Positions 1-5,803 of a stretch of DNA of 5,803 bases are shown one piece after another. Both the position numbers and the translations under genes were made by a program. Position 1 is the stretch's first letter, and each line of letters starts with the position of its first letter. The stretch lies in the NCBI GenBank assembly GCA_021816545.1, contig JAKAXP010000154.1, positions 1 through 5,803 on the forward strand, given 5' to 3'. Source of the stretch: Bacteroidota bacterium. Lineage in GTDB: Bacteria; Bacteroidota; Bacteroidia; Bacteroidales; VadinHA17. The notes under the pieces were generated by a model. It searched no databases. It was given only the letters and a program-made list of their open reading frames with translations, and was not told the DNA's origin.

Positions 1-376
1 ATTCACCAGCAAGGAGAACCGTGATGACAACACAATCATCCTTCACCACGGTGAGAAGATGATCTTCGGCAAGAACCGCGACAAGGGAATCATCCTTAAG
101 GATCTCAAGTTGAAGGTGGTAACGATTGGTCAGGACGGAATCACTGAAGATGATATTCTGACCCATGACGCCCATGAACCCAATCCTGGTATCCACTACA
201 GGCTTGCCGGTATGTCGCTTCCTGAATACCCCGTCGCACTTGGTGTGATCAGGGCTATCAACGCCCAGACATACGATGCTGCGATGGTTGAGCAGCACGA
301 GAGGGTGCAGGCCAAATCAAGCATCAGGACAGTTGATGAGCTCCTCAGGAGCGGATCAACCTGGGAGGTTAAGTAA
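1..376 (+). CDS. korB: 2-oxoglutarate (2-oxoacid):ferredoxin oxidoreductase, beta subunit, C-terminal part (5' end outside window)
   Basis: The frame is open from base 2 and ends at TAA 374-376, giving 124 visible residues that begin FTSKENRDDN. The 5' end lies left of the window; the family is usually about 330-350 residues, so roughly the last third is present. The segment matches the end of KorB-type beta subunits: HGEKMIFGKNRDKGI, then LKLKVVTIGQDGITEDDILTHDAH, a PVALGVIRAI stretch, and a VDELLRSGSTWEV tail. In this family the beta subunit carries the thiamine diphosphate site (its motif would be upstream, outside the window). With the alpha subunit it oxidatively decarboxylates a 2-oxoacid to acyl-CoA while reducing ferredoxin, in the cytoplasm. 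The alpha gene is expected just upstream. The exact substrate (2-oxoglutarate or another 2-oxoacid) is inferred from resemblance to Bacteroidota KorB and cannot be proved from this end. A strong terminator follows, so this is the last gene of its operon. Confidence 0.88.
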   Translation, partial: FTSKENRDDNTIILHHGEKMIFGKNRDKGIILKDLKLKVVTIGQDGITEDDILTHDAHEPNPGIHYRLAGMSLPEYPVALGVIRAINAQTYDAAMVEQHERVQAKSSIRTVDELLRSGSTWEVK

Positions 377-378
377 AC

Positions 379-393
379 GTTGCCCCGCGCAAC
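379..393 (+). repeat. Small inverted repeat directly after korB stop
   Basis: GTTGC (379-383) and GCAAC (389-393) can form a 5-bp stem with a 5-base loop. It starts two bases after the korB stop codon. No T-run follows, so it is not a terminator by itself. It may help shield the mRNA 3' end ahead of the larger terminator hairpin, or it may be chance. Confidence 0.25.
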
Positions 394-404
394 AGCAACA
401 AAGT

Positions 405-460
405 ATCAGCCGGTCATGCAAGAAGCGTGACCGGCTGATCTTCCTTATTCTCTTTTTGTT
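405..460 (+). terminator. Strong rho-independent terminator after korB
   Basis: ATCAGCCGGTCA (405-416) and TGACCGGCTGAT (428-439) are a perfect 12-bp inverted repeat. The stem can extend inward through one T-G wobble and two G-C pairs to 15 pairs, closing on the five-base loop AAGAA (420-424). A pyrimidine and T-rich tail with a T5 run follows at 440-460. The hairpin starts 29 bases after the korB stop. The flank on the other side has no equivalent T-rich tail on the minus strand, so it is best read as a one-directional terminator for the korB operon. Confidence 0.88.
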
Positions 461-492
461 AATTTTGGCATCATATTTTACCTGATGTCCAG

Positions 493-3400
493 ATGAATGA
501 TTGTACTGACCCCGGTACCGGTTTCACGCGAGATGTGCATGATCAGCAGGAGCGCCTGAAGGAGCTCGCATGTGTGAACCGGGCCACTCAGATACTCAAG
601 GAGAGGAAGCCTGTTGATGAGACACTCACCAGCCTGGTTCTCGGGCTGCCCGAAGCCATGCAGTATCCTGCATATACTGCTGCCCGCATAAAGTACCTGG
701 GCAGAAGCTATGAGACCCCGGGTTTCACCGAAACGGAGTGGAAACTGGAACAGGACTTTGAGCCCATCTCAGGGAAAGGCACTGTGGAAATATACTATAC
801 CCGTCAATTTCTCCCCGAGGATGAGGGACCCTTCCTGAAGGAAGAACGAGACCTGATTAGCAGATTCGCATGCCTCATCTCAGGCTATATAAACAGCATG
901 CAGGCTGACAGCATCGCATCAGGTGATAGTATTGCAGAACTTAATCCGCCACAGGACCCAGGAAGCGATTCAATCAGGAAACTCCTCCAGCAGTTCCTTG
1001 ACAGGCACAATGCTGAAAGAGACGTCTTTCATGACCTTATGCCATTCATGGTCAGGGAAATACTCCTGGTGGCCAGCCTCTATGATGCCTACTCGATAGA
1101 GGGCGAGGGGCGTTTCTCCGACTACATGCTCGGTGAGTACTACCAGATGAGCCTCACAACAATCCCCCGCATCACCGGCGTGTCAGGCGAGGATGAAGCC
1201 TTCTCACGCCTTGAGGCACGTCACTATGACATGATAATAATAATGGTGGGGGTTGATAAAAGCCACCCGATGAGCCTCTGCCGCAAGATAAAGGAGAAAT
1301 ATCCCTATATCCCAACCTACCTTCTCCTCAATAACCCGGGCGACATACCTTTCGTTCAGGATCAGAAAAAACTCGGAGTCCCCTTTGACAACCTCTTCGT
1401 CTGGACCGGCGAGTCAAGGGTATTCTTCGCCATGGCGAAACTCCTAGAGGACAAGGTCAACGTGGCCAATGACACACAGAAGGGACTTACGGGTGTTATA
1501 CTGATAATTGAGGACGCCCCTGACTACTACTCCACCTATGTGCCTATGCTCTACTCCCTGGTGCTTGAGCAGACGCGCATTCTCATCGAGGATGTATCAG
1601 CCGATGAACTGTACAAGGTTCTGAAACTCAGGGCCAGGCCGAAGATTCTGCTGGCCACCACCTGGGAGGAGGCGATGGAAATATATACAAGGTATAAGAA
1701 CAGCCTCCTCGGTGTCATTTCTGACATGCGCTTCCCGCGAAACGGTGAGTTTTATAAGAAGGCCGGATTTGAAATGCTGAAGCTCATCCGGGAGGAGCAG
1801 CCCAACCTCCCCACAGTGCTGCAGTCATCTGACCCCGAAAATGCCAGGTTCGCGGCTGAGCTAAAGGCAAACTTCATCAACAAGAACTCCGAGACCCTTC
1901 TCCAGGACATCAAGGCATTCATAACTTACTACCTGGGATTCGGCCACTTCGTCTACCGCGATACAAAAGGCCGCCAGATAGCTATAGCCAAGTCGATGAA
2001 AGAGTTCGAGGCATTCCTTAAGACAGTACCGGAAGACTCGCTGGTTTACCATGCCATGAAGAACCACTTCTCACTCTGGCTGATGGCAAGGGGCGAAGTG
2101 AAGATTGCAAAGATCATCAACCCTGTAAAGATATCTGACTTCGAAAGTCTGCGGGAGATGAGGGAGTTCCTTCTGGATATTATCAGGAAGAGGCGCCGCG
2201 AGATGAACCAGGGCAAGGTGGTCAACTTCGACGAGACTGTGATGTTTGATGAATCAAACGTTGTGAGTTTTGCGGGAGGATCACTGGGAGGAAAGGGACG
2301 TGGCCTGGCATTCATCTCCACCCTTATTTACAGTTTTGAGCTGGGCAAACTGCTGCCCGGTATCAACATAAGAACCCCGTTCACAGCCATTATCGGAACC
2401 GATGAATTCGACCAGTTCATGGATACAAACAGGCTGTGGGAGCTTGTGAACCGTGAGAAGGACTTCGCCGCCCTCCAGAAACAGTTCCTTGCAGGTACGC
2501 TGAGCGATGAACTGGAGCACAAGCTGAGGGTCTTCATCAGGCTCAACACCAAACCCCTGGCAGTGCGGTCGTCGAGCCTCTTCGAGGATTCACTGAGCCA
2601 GCCCTTCTCAGGCATCTTCGGCACCTACCTGCTGCCCAACAACCACCCTGACCCGGAGGTGAGACTAATGCAGCTTATCGGGGCGATTAAGCTGGTCTTT
2701 TCCTCGATCTACTCAGACAACTCCCGCATTTATTTTGAGGCGGTGAACTACAAGATTGAGCAGGAGAAGATGGCGGTAGTGATACAGGCAGTGGTAGGGA
2801 ACAGGTACGGTGATATCTTCTATCCCCATATCTCCGGCACGGCTCAGTCGTTCAACTTCTACCCGGTGGCCAACATGACCCCGCATGACGGTTTCGCCGT
2901 GGCGGCTGTGGGTCTCGGACAATATGTCCTTGACGGTGAGAGGGCTTTCAGGTTTTCACCCGAATACCCTTCGCTTGACATTGTTTCAATCAGGGACATC
3001 ACCCGTTTTTCCCAGACAGAGTTTTACGCAGTCAACCTGGGACGCAGCGAGATTGACCTCCTCAAGGGTGAGAATGCTGGGCTGGTGAAGCTTGACATCT
3101 CCAGGTCGGAAAGTGACGGAACCCTGATGCATTGTGCATCGGTTTACAGCATTGACAATGATACGCTTACCCCCGGACTGGGTATGCCCGGACCCAGGGT
3201 TGTCAATTTTGCCAACATCCTTAAGTATGATTATATGCCTCTGGCACAGACACTGAAGACGGTGCTGGAGGTTGTCAGGGAGGCTTTCGGAGCGCCGGTG
3301 GAGATTGAGTATGCAGTTGACCTGAAAAAGGATGAGGAAGGGAAGGCAAGTTTTTACCTCCTGCAGATTAAACCCCTGGTGGGAAGCGGCGCAGGATATT

Positions 3401-3939
3401 CAATTGATCCTGAGAGCGTTTACACTGACGACATGCTGCTGGTATCCCGTAAGAGCATGGGCAACGGGCTGATTGATGACATCACTGACATCATCTATGT
3501 TGAGCCCGATAAGTTTGACAATCTGAAGACCAATGAGATGGCTGCAGAGATAGATGCAATCAACCGTGATATGCTGGCTGAGGGCAGGAAGTATGTCCTC
3601 ATAGGGCCGGGACGCTGGGGCACCAAGGACCGGTTCCTCGGTATCCCGGTTGAGTGGCCGCAGATATCCAATGCCAAAATCATTGTCGAGGTCAGTATGC
3701 CCAACTTCCATATCGATGCCTCGCAGGGCTCCCATTTCTTCCACAATGTAACATCCATGAGCATCGGGTATCTCGCAGTGAATGAAGCCACGGCAGAGGG
3801 TGTCATCATGTGGAACAAGCTGAAGCACGAGAAGGAGATAGGCAAAGGCAATTTCTTCAGGCACGTCAGGTTCCGGAAACCCCTGGTGATCAGGATGGAC
3901 GGCAGGCTGGGGATGGCAGTGATCTCGCTGGGGAACTGA
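493..3939 (+). CDS. PEP-synthase-like ATP-grasp protein with GAF-like and two receiver-like domains (function unknown)
   Basis: This is an 1148-residue protein. ATG 493 is the first start codon after the in-frame stop TAA 460-462. There is no recognisable ribosome binding site. Domains in order: a GAF-like region at about 18-135, ending GPFLKEERDLISRFA as in sensor kinases; a degenerate receiver-like domain at about 188-320; a second receiver at about 334-480 with acidic pair E340/D341, candidate phosphoacceptor D411 (VISDMRF), S445/S446 and K464; a basic helical linker at about 495-575; a PEP-synthase/PPDK-type ATP-grasp at about 592-965. In the ATP-grasp I see GGSLGGKGRGLAF (595-607), VRSSSLFEDS (691-700), SQPFSGIFGTYL (702-713) and the closing IEYAVD...LLQIKPLV (938-963). 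The C-terminus (about 1030-1148) is a separate conserved block with GPGRWGTKDR and DASQGSHFFHN. True PEP synthase and PPDK also need a swivelling phosphohistidine domain (TxHxA type) and a PEP-binding barrel; I find neither. No signal peptide or membrane segment is visible, so it is probably cytoplasmic. It is likely an ATP-dependent phosphotransferase or ligase under two-component-like control; substrate unknown. A name such as PEP synthase would overstate what can be seen. Confidence 0.85.
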   Translation: MNDCTDPGTGFTRDVHDQQERLKELACVNRATQILKERKPVDETLTSLVLGLPEAMQYPAYTAARIKYLGRSYETPGFTETEWKLEQDFEPISGKGTVEIYYTRQFLPEDEGPFLKEERDLISRFACLISGYINSMQADSIASGDSIAELNPPQDPGSDSIRKLLQQFLDRHNAERDVFHDLMPFMVREILLVASLYDAYSIEGEGRFSDYMLGEYYQMSLTTIPRITGVSGEDEAFSRLEARHYDMIIIMVGVDKSHPMSLCRKIKEKYPYIPTYLLLNNPGDIPFVQDQKKLGVPFDNLFVWTGESRVFFAMAKLLEDKVNVANDTQKGLTGVILIIEDAPDYYSTYVPMLYSLVLEQTRILIEDVSADELYKVLKLRARPKILLATTWEEAMEIYTRYKNSLLGVISDMRFPRNGEFYKKAGFEMLKLIREEQPNLPTVLQSSDPENARFAAELKANFINKNSETLLQDIKAFITYYLGFGHFVYRDTKGRQIAIAKSMKEFEAFLKTVPEDSLVYHAMKNHFSLWLMARGEVKIAKIINPVKISDFESLREMREFLLDIIRKRRREMNQGKVVNFDETVMFDESNVVSFAGGSLGGKGRGLAFISTLIYSFELGKLLPGINIRTPFTAIIGTDEFDQFMDTNRLWELVNREKDFAALQKQFLAGTLSDELEHKLRVFIRLNTKPLAVRSSSLFEDSLSQPFSGIFGTYLLPNNHPDPEVRLMQLIGAIKLVFSSIYSDNSRIYFEAVNYKIEQEKMAVVIQAVVGNRYGDIFYPHISGTAQSFNFYPVANMTPHDGFAVAAVGLGQYVLDGERAFRFSPEYPSLDIVSIRDITRFSQTEFYAVNLGRSEIDLLKGENAGLVKLDISRSESDGTLMHCASVYSIDNDTLTPGLGMPGPRVVNFANILKYDYMPLAQTLKTVLEVVREAFGAPVEIEYAVDLKKDEEGKASFYLLQIKPLVGSGAGYSIDPESVYTDDMLLVSRKSMGNGLIDDITDIIYVEPDKFDNLKTNEMAAEIDAINRDMLAEGRKYVLIGPGRWGTKDRFLGIPVEWPQISNAKIIVEVSMPNFHIDASQGSHFFHNVTSMSIGYLAVNEATAEGVIMWNKLKHEKEIGKGNFFRHVRFRKPLVIRMDGRLGMAVISLGN

Positions 3940-3943
3940 TTGC

Positions 3944-4831
3944 TCAGCCCTCCAGGGTCAGTGCTGCGGCAGCCACAGCCGGGCTGATCTTTTTGATCAA
4001 TCCCTGCAGCACGTTGCCCGGACCTGCCTCAATGAACTCTGAAGCACCGTCAGCCACCATTTTCTGCACTGTCTGTGTCCAGCGTACAGGTGATGTCAGC
4101 TGTGCAATCAGGTTGGCCATTATCTCTTCCGGTTCAGTTACAGGAAGCCCGCTGACGTTCTGGTATACCGGGCATACCGGGCGGCTGAACCGTGCTTTTC
4201 TGATTGCTTCTTCCAGTTCCTGTCTTGCCGGCTCCATGCACGGTGAGTGAAAGCCACCGCTGACAGAGAGGGGTACGATTCTTTTGGCACCCCGTTTCTT
4301 AAGCTCCTCGGAAGCCGCCGCCACCCCCTCCGTAGTGCCTGATATCACTATCTGGCCAGGGCTGTTGTAATTGGCCGGCACCACAGTCTCCTTCAGCGAG
4401 GCACATACCTCCTCCACCACCGCATCATCCATGCCCAGCACAGCGGCCATTGTCGACGGGTTGATGCCGCAGGCCCGCTGCATCGCGGAAGCCCTTCCTG
4501 CAACAAGTGCAAGTCCATCCTCAAACGGGAGAGCACCGGCAGCCACAAGCGCCGAGAACTCACCGAGCGAGTGGCCTGCAACCATTGACGGCCTGAAACT
4601 GCTTCCGGCTACAGCCGTCAGTATCACTGAGTGCAGAAAGATAGCGGGCTGCGTCACGCGCGTTTGCCTCAGTTCCTCATCAGTGCCCGAAAACATTGTG
4701 TCAGTTATGCGGAAGCCAAGCAGCTCATTGGCTTTTTCAAACATTTCACGCGCTACAGGATATTTCTCATAGAGATCCTTTCCCATTCCGGGGTACTGTG
4801 CGCCCTGCCCCGGGAATACATAAGCCTTCAT
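3944..4831 (-). CDS. fabD: Malonyl-CoA:ACP transacylase (FabD)
   Basis: This 295-residue protein is of normal family length (about 290-315) and complete at both ends. It transfers malonyl from CoA to acyl carrier protein, supplying the extender unit for type II fatty acid synthesis in the cytoplasm. Visible family features: the N-terminal FPGQGAQYPGMG with Q9 (oxyanion-hole glutamine); GHSLGE at 86-91 with nucleophile S88; R113 in AGRASAMQRA, which binds the malonyl carboxylate; YNSPGQIVISG at 155-165; catalytic H195 in SGGFHSPCM; and GPGNVLQGLIKKI near the C-terminus. All key residues are present, so it should be active. The start ATG 4831-4829 places the FPGQG motif at residue 6, as expected, and is preceded by AT-rich DNA without a Shine-Dalgarno sequence. 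It lies 33 bases downstream of folE with no terminator between, so it is probably the distal gene of a queD-folE-fabD transcript. Its 3' end converges on the large plus-strand gene with only 4 bases between the stop codons. Confidence 0.96.
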   Translation of the reverse strand: MKAYVFPGQGAQYPGMGKDLYEKYPVAREMFEKANELLGFRITDTMFSGTDEELRQTRVTQPAIFLHSVILTAVAGSSFRPSMVAGHSLGEFSALVAAGALPFEDGLALVAGRASAMQRACGINPSTMAAVLGMDDAVVEEVCASLKETVVPANYNSPGQIVISGTTEGVAAASEELKKRGAKRIVPLSVSGGFHSPCMEPARQELEEAIRKARFSRPVCPVYQNVSGLPVTEPEEIMANLIAQLTSPVRWTQTVQKMVADGASEFIEAGPGNVLQGLIKKISPAVAAAALTLEG

Positions 4832-4864
4832 ATTTAACTAAATTGTTGGGTGAATAAATAATTT
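4832..4864 (-). other. Short AT-rich folE-fabD spacer
   Basis: These 33 bases separate the folE stop from the fabD start. The spacer is strongly AT-rich. It shows no hairpin with a T-run, no purine-rich ribosome binding site and no convincing Bacteroidota promoter (TTTG plus TAnnTTTG). Read-through from folE into fabD is the simplest reading; the AT-rich stretch is typical of the leader before a Bacteroidota start codon. Confidence 0.5.
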
Positions 4865-5500
4865 TTAGTGCAGCCTGCTGGCTATCAGGTGCATGAACTC
4901 CTCACGGGTATTCAGGTTCGACAGGAAGCAACCGGTGAATGCCGAAGTTGTCGTTACCGAGTTCTGCTTCTGAACACCCCGGATCTGCATACACATGTGC
5001 TGGGCTTCAATTACAACAGCCACTCCCAGCGGCTTCAGGTTCTCCTGAATGCAGTTGCGGATCTGCGTGGTGAGCCTCTCCTGTACCTGGAGCCTTGCAG
5101 CGTATGTCTCAACCACACGTGCAACCTTGCTCAGCCCGGTGATGTAACCGTCAGGAATATATGCCACATGCGCTTTCCCGTGGAAAGGTAGCATATGATG
5201 CTCACACATCGAGTATATATCTATGTCCTTGACTATCACCATCTGCCTGTATTCTTCCTTGAATACTGCACTGCGCAGTATCTCCTCCGGATCAGACTGG
5301 TAACCGCGGGTGAGGAAGCTCAGGGCCTTGGCAACTCTTTCCGGGGTTTTCAGCAACCCCTCCCTGTCAGGATCCTCTCCCAGGAGCTTCAGTATCTTGT
5401 AATAATATCCCGAGATTTCCTCAATGACTTCAGGATTCCATTTCTCAATCTTGTTGTATCCGTCAGACAGCCTGCCGCTGCCATCATTCAGTTTTTCCAT
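4865..5500 (-). CDS. folE: GTP cyclohydrolase I (zinc-dependent, type IA)
   Basis: This 211-residue protein falls in the normal range of the family. It opens and rearranges GTP to 7,8-dihydroneopterin 3'-triphosphate plus formate, the first step of folate, queuosine and other pterin pathways, acting as a cytoplasmic toroidal homodecamer in characterised members. Visible features: EDPDREGLLKTPERVAKAL (42-60), the signature stretch before the core; SMCEHHMLPF with zinc ligands C99 and H102 and catalytic H101; TGLSKVARVV (121-130) with K125; QVQERLT (138-144) with the GTP-binding Q140/E141; and AQHMCMQIRG (166-175) with H168, third zinc ligand C170 and R174. The complete Cys-His-Cys set marks the canonical zinc-dependent FolE rather than the metal-promiscuous FolE2 (type IB) family. 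ATG 5500-5498 is the only methionine upstream of the core; the first 20 residues or so are poorly conserved and probably form a flexible N-terminal arm. The start lies 2 bases after the stop of the queD-like gene, implying translational coupling. Confidence 0.96.
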   Translation of the reverse strand: MEKLNDGSGRLSDGYNKIEKWNPEVIEEISGYYYKILKLLGEDPDREGLLKTPERVAKALSFLTRGYQSDPEEILRSAVFKEEYRQMVIVKDIDIYSMCEHHMLPFHGKAHVAYIPDGYITGLSKVARVVETYAARLQVQERLTTQIRNCIQENLKPLGVAVVIEAQHMCMQIRGVQKQNSVTTTSAFTGCFLSNLNTREEFMHLIASRLH

Positions 5501-5502
5501 TT

Positions 5503-5803
5503 TTATCCGTAATATTCAACGTAATTGTTTTCAGTCTCCTCAATCCTGACACAGTGCAGTGTGGCCCCCTCCTCCGCCAGGGGATACTCAAGCTCTTCCC
5601 ATATTGCAATGGCCAGATTCTCAGTAGTGGCTACCCTGCCTGCCATGAAGTCTGTCTCGAGGTTCATATTCTTATGATCAAGCTTGACGATGACCCGGTC
5701 CGTCATTATTTCCTTCAGCCTGGTGGCATTCATGAAGTAACCTGTCTCCCTGTCCGGCTCACCTCGCACCGTCACCTTCAGTACGTAATTATGACCGTGC
5801 AGA
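5503..5803 (-). CDS. queD: 6-pyruvoyl-tetrahydropterin synthase / 6-carboxytetrahydropterin synthase (QueD) family, C-terminal part (5' end outside window)
   Basis: The minus-strand frame is open to the window edge and ends at TAA 5505-5503, leaving 99 visible residues. Full-length members have about 120-140, so some 30-40 N-terminal residues are missing. The first visible residues are LHGHNYVLKVTVRG: the HGH pair supplies two of the three zinc-binding histidines of the family. Downstream are LDHKNMN (the conserved Asp-His dyad), TTENLAIAIWEEL (the usual T-EN-A helix), and RIEETENNYVEYYG, with the conserved Glu that anchors the pterin ring near the C-terminus. QueD converts 7,8-dihydroneopterin triphosphate to 6-carboxy-5,6,7,8-tetrahydropterin for 7-deazaguanine/queuosine synthesis; relatives make other pterins or feed folate synthesis (PTPS-III). 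The catalytic residue that separates these (Cys or Glu in C-x3-HGH) falls just outside the window, so QueD is the likeliest but not a proven assignment. The substrate is the product of the adjacent folE, 2 bases downstream. Confidence 0.85.
   Translation of the reverse strand, partial: LHGHNYVLKVTVRGEPDRETGYFMNATRLKEIMTDRVIVKLDHKNMNLETDFMAGRVATTENLAIAIWEELEYPLAEEGATLHCVRIEETENNYVEYYG

Noticed and set aside
455..481. Possible Bacteroidota promoter (TTTG at 455-458 and TATTTTAC at 474-481) for the large gene
   Set aside because: The second element matches TAnnTTTG at only four of six fixed positions, and the 15-base spacing is shorter than the usual 19-21. Not strong enough to list as a promoter.
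276..485. 69-codon plus-strand frame ending in a hydrophobic stretch, resembling a small membrane peptide
   Set aside because: It begins inside korB in another frame and runs through the terminator hairpin. The hydrophobic end is the translation of the T-rich terminator tail.
1231..1244. Short ATA/ATAA microsatellite-like run in the large gene
   Set aside because: It encodes consecutive isoleucines in the hydrophobic strand of the first receiver-like domain and is explained by protein structure.
3400..3864. 154-codon minus-strand open frame antisense to the C-terminal part of the large gene
   Set aside because: The plus-strand frame carries clear conserved motifs here, while the antisense translation has none and no leader sequence, so it is a shadow frame.
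493..3939. Calling the large gene ppsA (PEP synthase) or ppdK
   Set aside because: Only the ATP-grasp portion is shared. The phosphohistidine and PEP/pyruvate barrel domains required for those reactions are not visible.
3976..3994. Hairpin plus T5 as plus-strand terminator of the large gene
   Set aside because: The stem is only 4 bp with a 3-base loop, and it lies inside fabD, where the same bases encode the LIKKI segment. Too weak to call.
3810..4250. 146-codon plus-strand open frame overlapping the end of the large gene and antisense to fabD
   Set aside because: It overlaps the well-supported large gene and fabD in other frames. The translation has low complexity and resembles no family I know, so it is a shadow frame.

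Overview
The window looks like an ordinary chromosomal segment of an anaerobic or fermentative member of the Bacteroidota, most likely Bacteroidales or a related order. Three things suggest this. The 2-oxoacid:ferredoxin oxidoreductase beta subunit and the large PEP-synthase-like protein have sequences of the type I associate with that phylum. The visible gene starts lack clear Shine-Dalgarno sequences and are preceded by AT-rich DNA. GC content is moderate, about half by eye. The lineage is inferred from protein style, not from a search. I see no mobile element, CRISPR array, tRNA, rRNA or phage gene.

Layout. Bases 1-376 (+) are the 3' end of a korB-like gene. It is followed by a strong intrinsic terminator (405-460). 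Bases 493-3939 (+) hold one very large gene for an 1148-residue protein: a GAF-like N-terminus, two receiver-like domains (the first degenerate, the second with an intact phosphorylation pocket), a PEP-synthase/PPDK-type ATP-grasp domain, and a conserved C-terminal domain of unknown function. It has neither the phosphohistidine swivelling domain nor the PEP-binding barrel of true PEP synthases. Four bases later the strand switches. Bases 3944-4831 (-) are fabD, 4865-5500 (-) are folE, and 5503-5803 (-) are the 3' part of a queD/PTPS-family gene that runs off the right edge.

How the genes work together. On the minus strand, queD and folE are separated by 2 bases and form an obvious pterin unit. 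FolE makes 7,8-dihydroneopterin triphosphate from GTP, which QueD-family enzymes convert toward 7-deazaguanine (queuosine) or pterin products. fabD follows after 33 bases with no terminator in between, so it is probably co-transcribed, although its role (loading malonyl onto ACP) is unrelated. On the plus strand, korB belongs to an upstream operon that ends at the terminator. The large ATP-grasp protein is a separate single-gene unit whose promoter must lie in or next to the terminator tail.

The item most worth a second look is the 1148-residue protein. Its architecture suggests a signal-regulated, ATP-dependent phosphotransferase whose phosphate acceptor is unknown. It would easily be misnamed PEP synthase or pyruvate phosphate dikinase. 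The family is not new to me as a conserved hypothetical, but its function is, as far as I know, undescribed.
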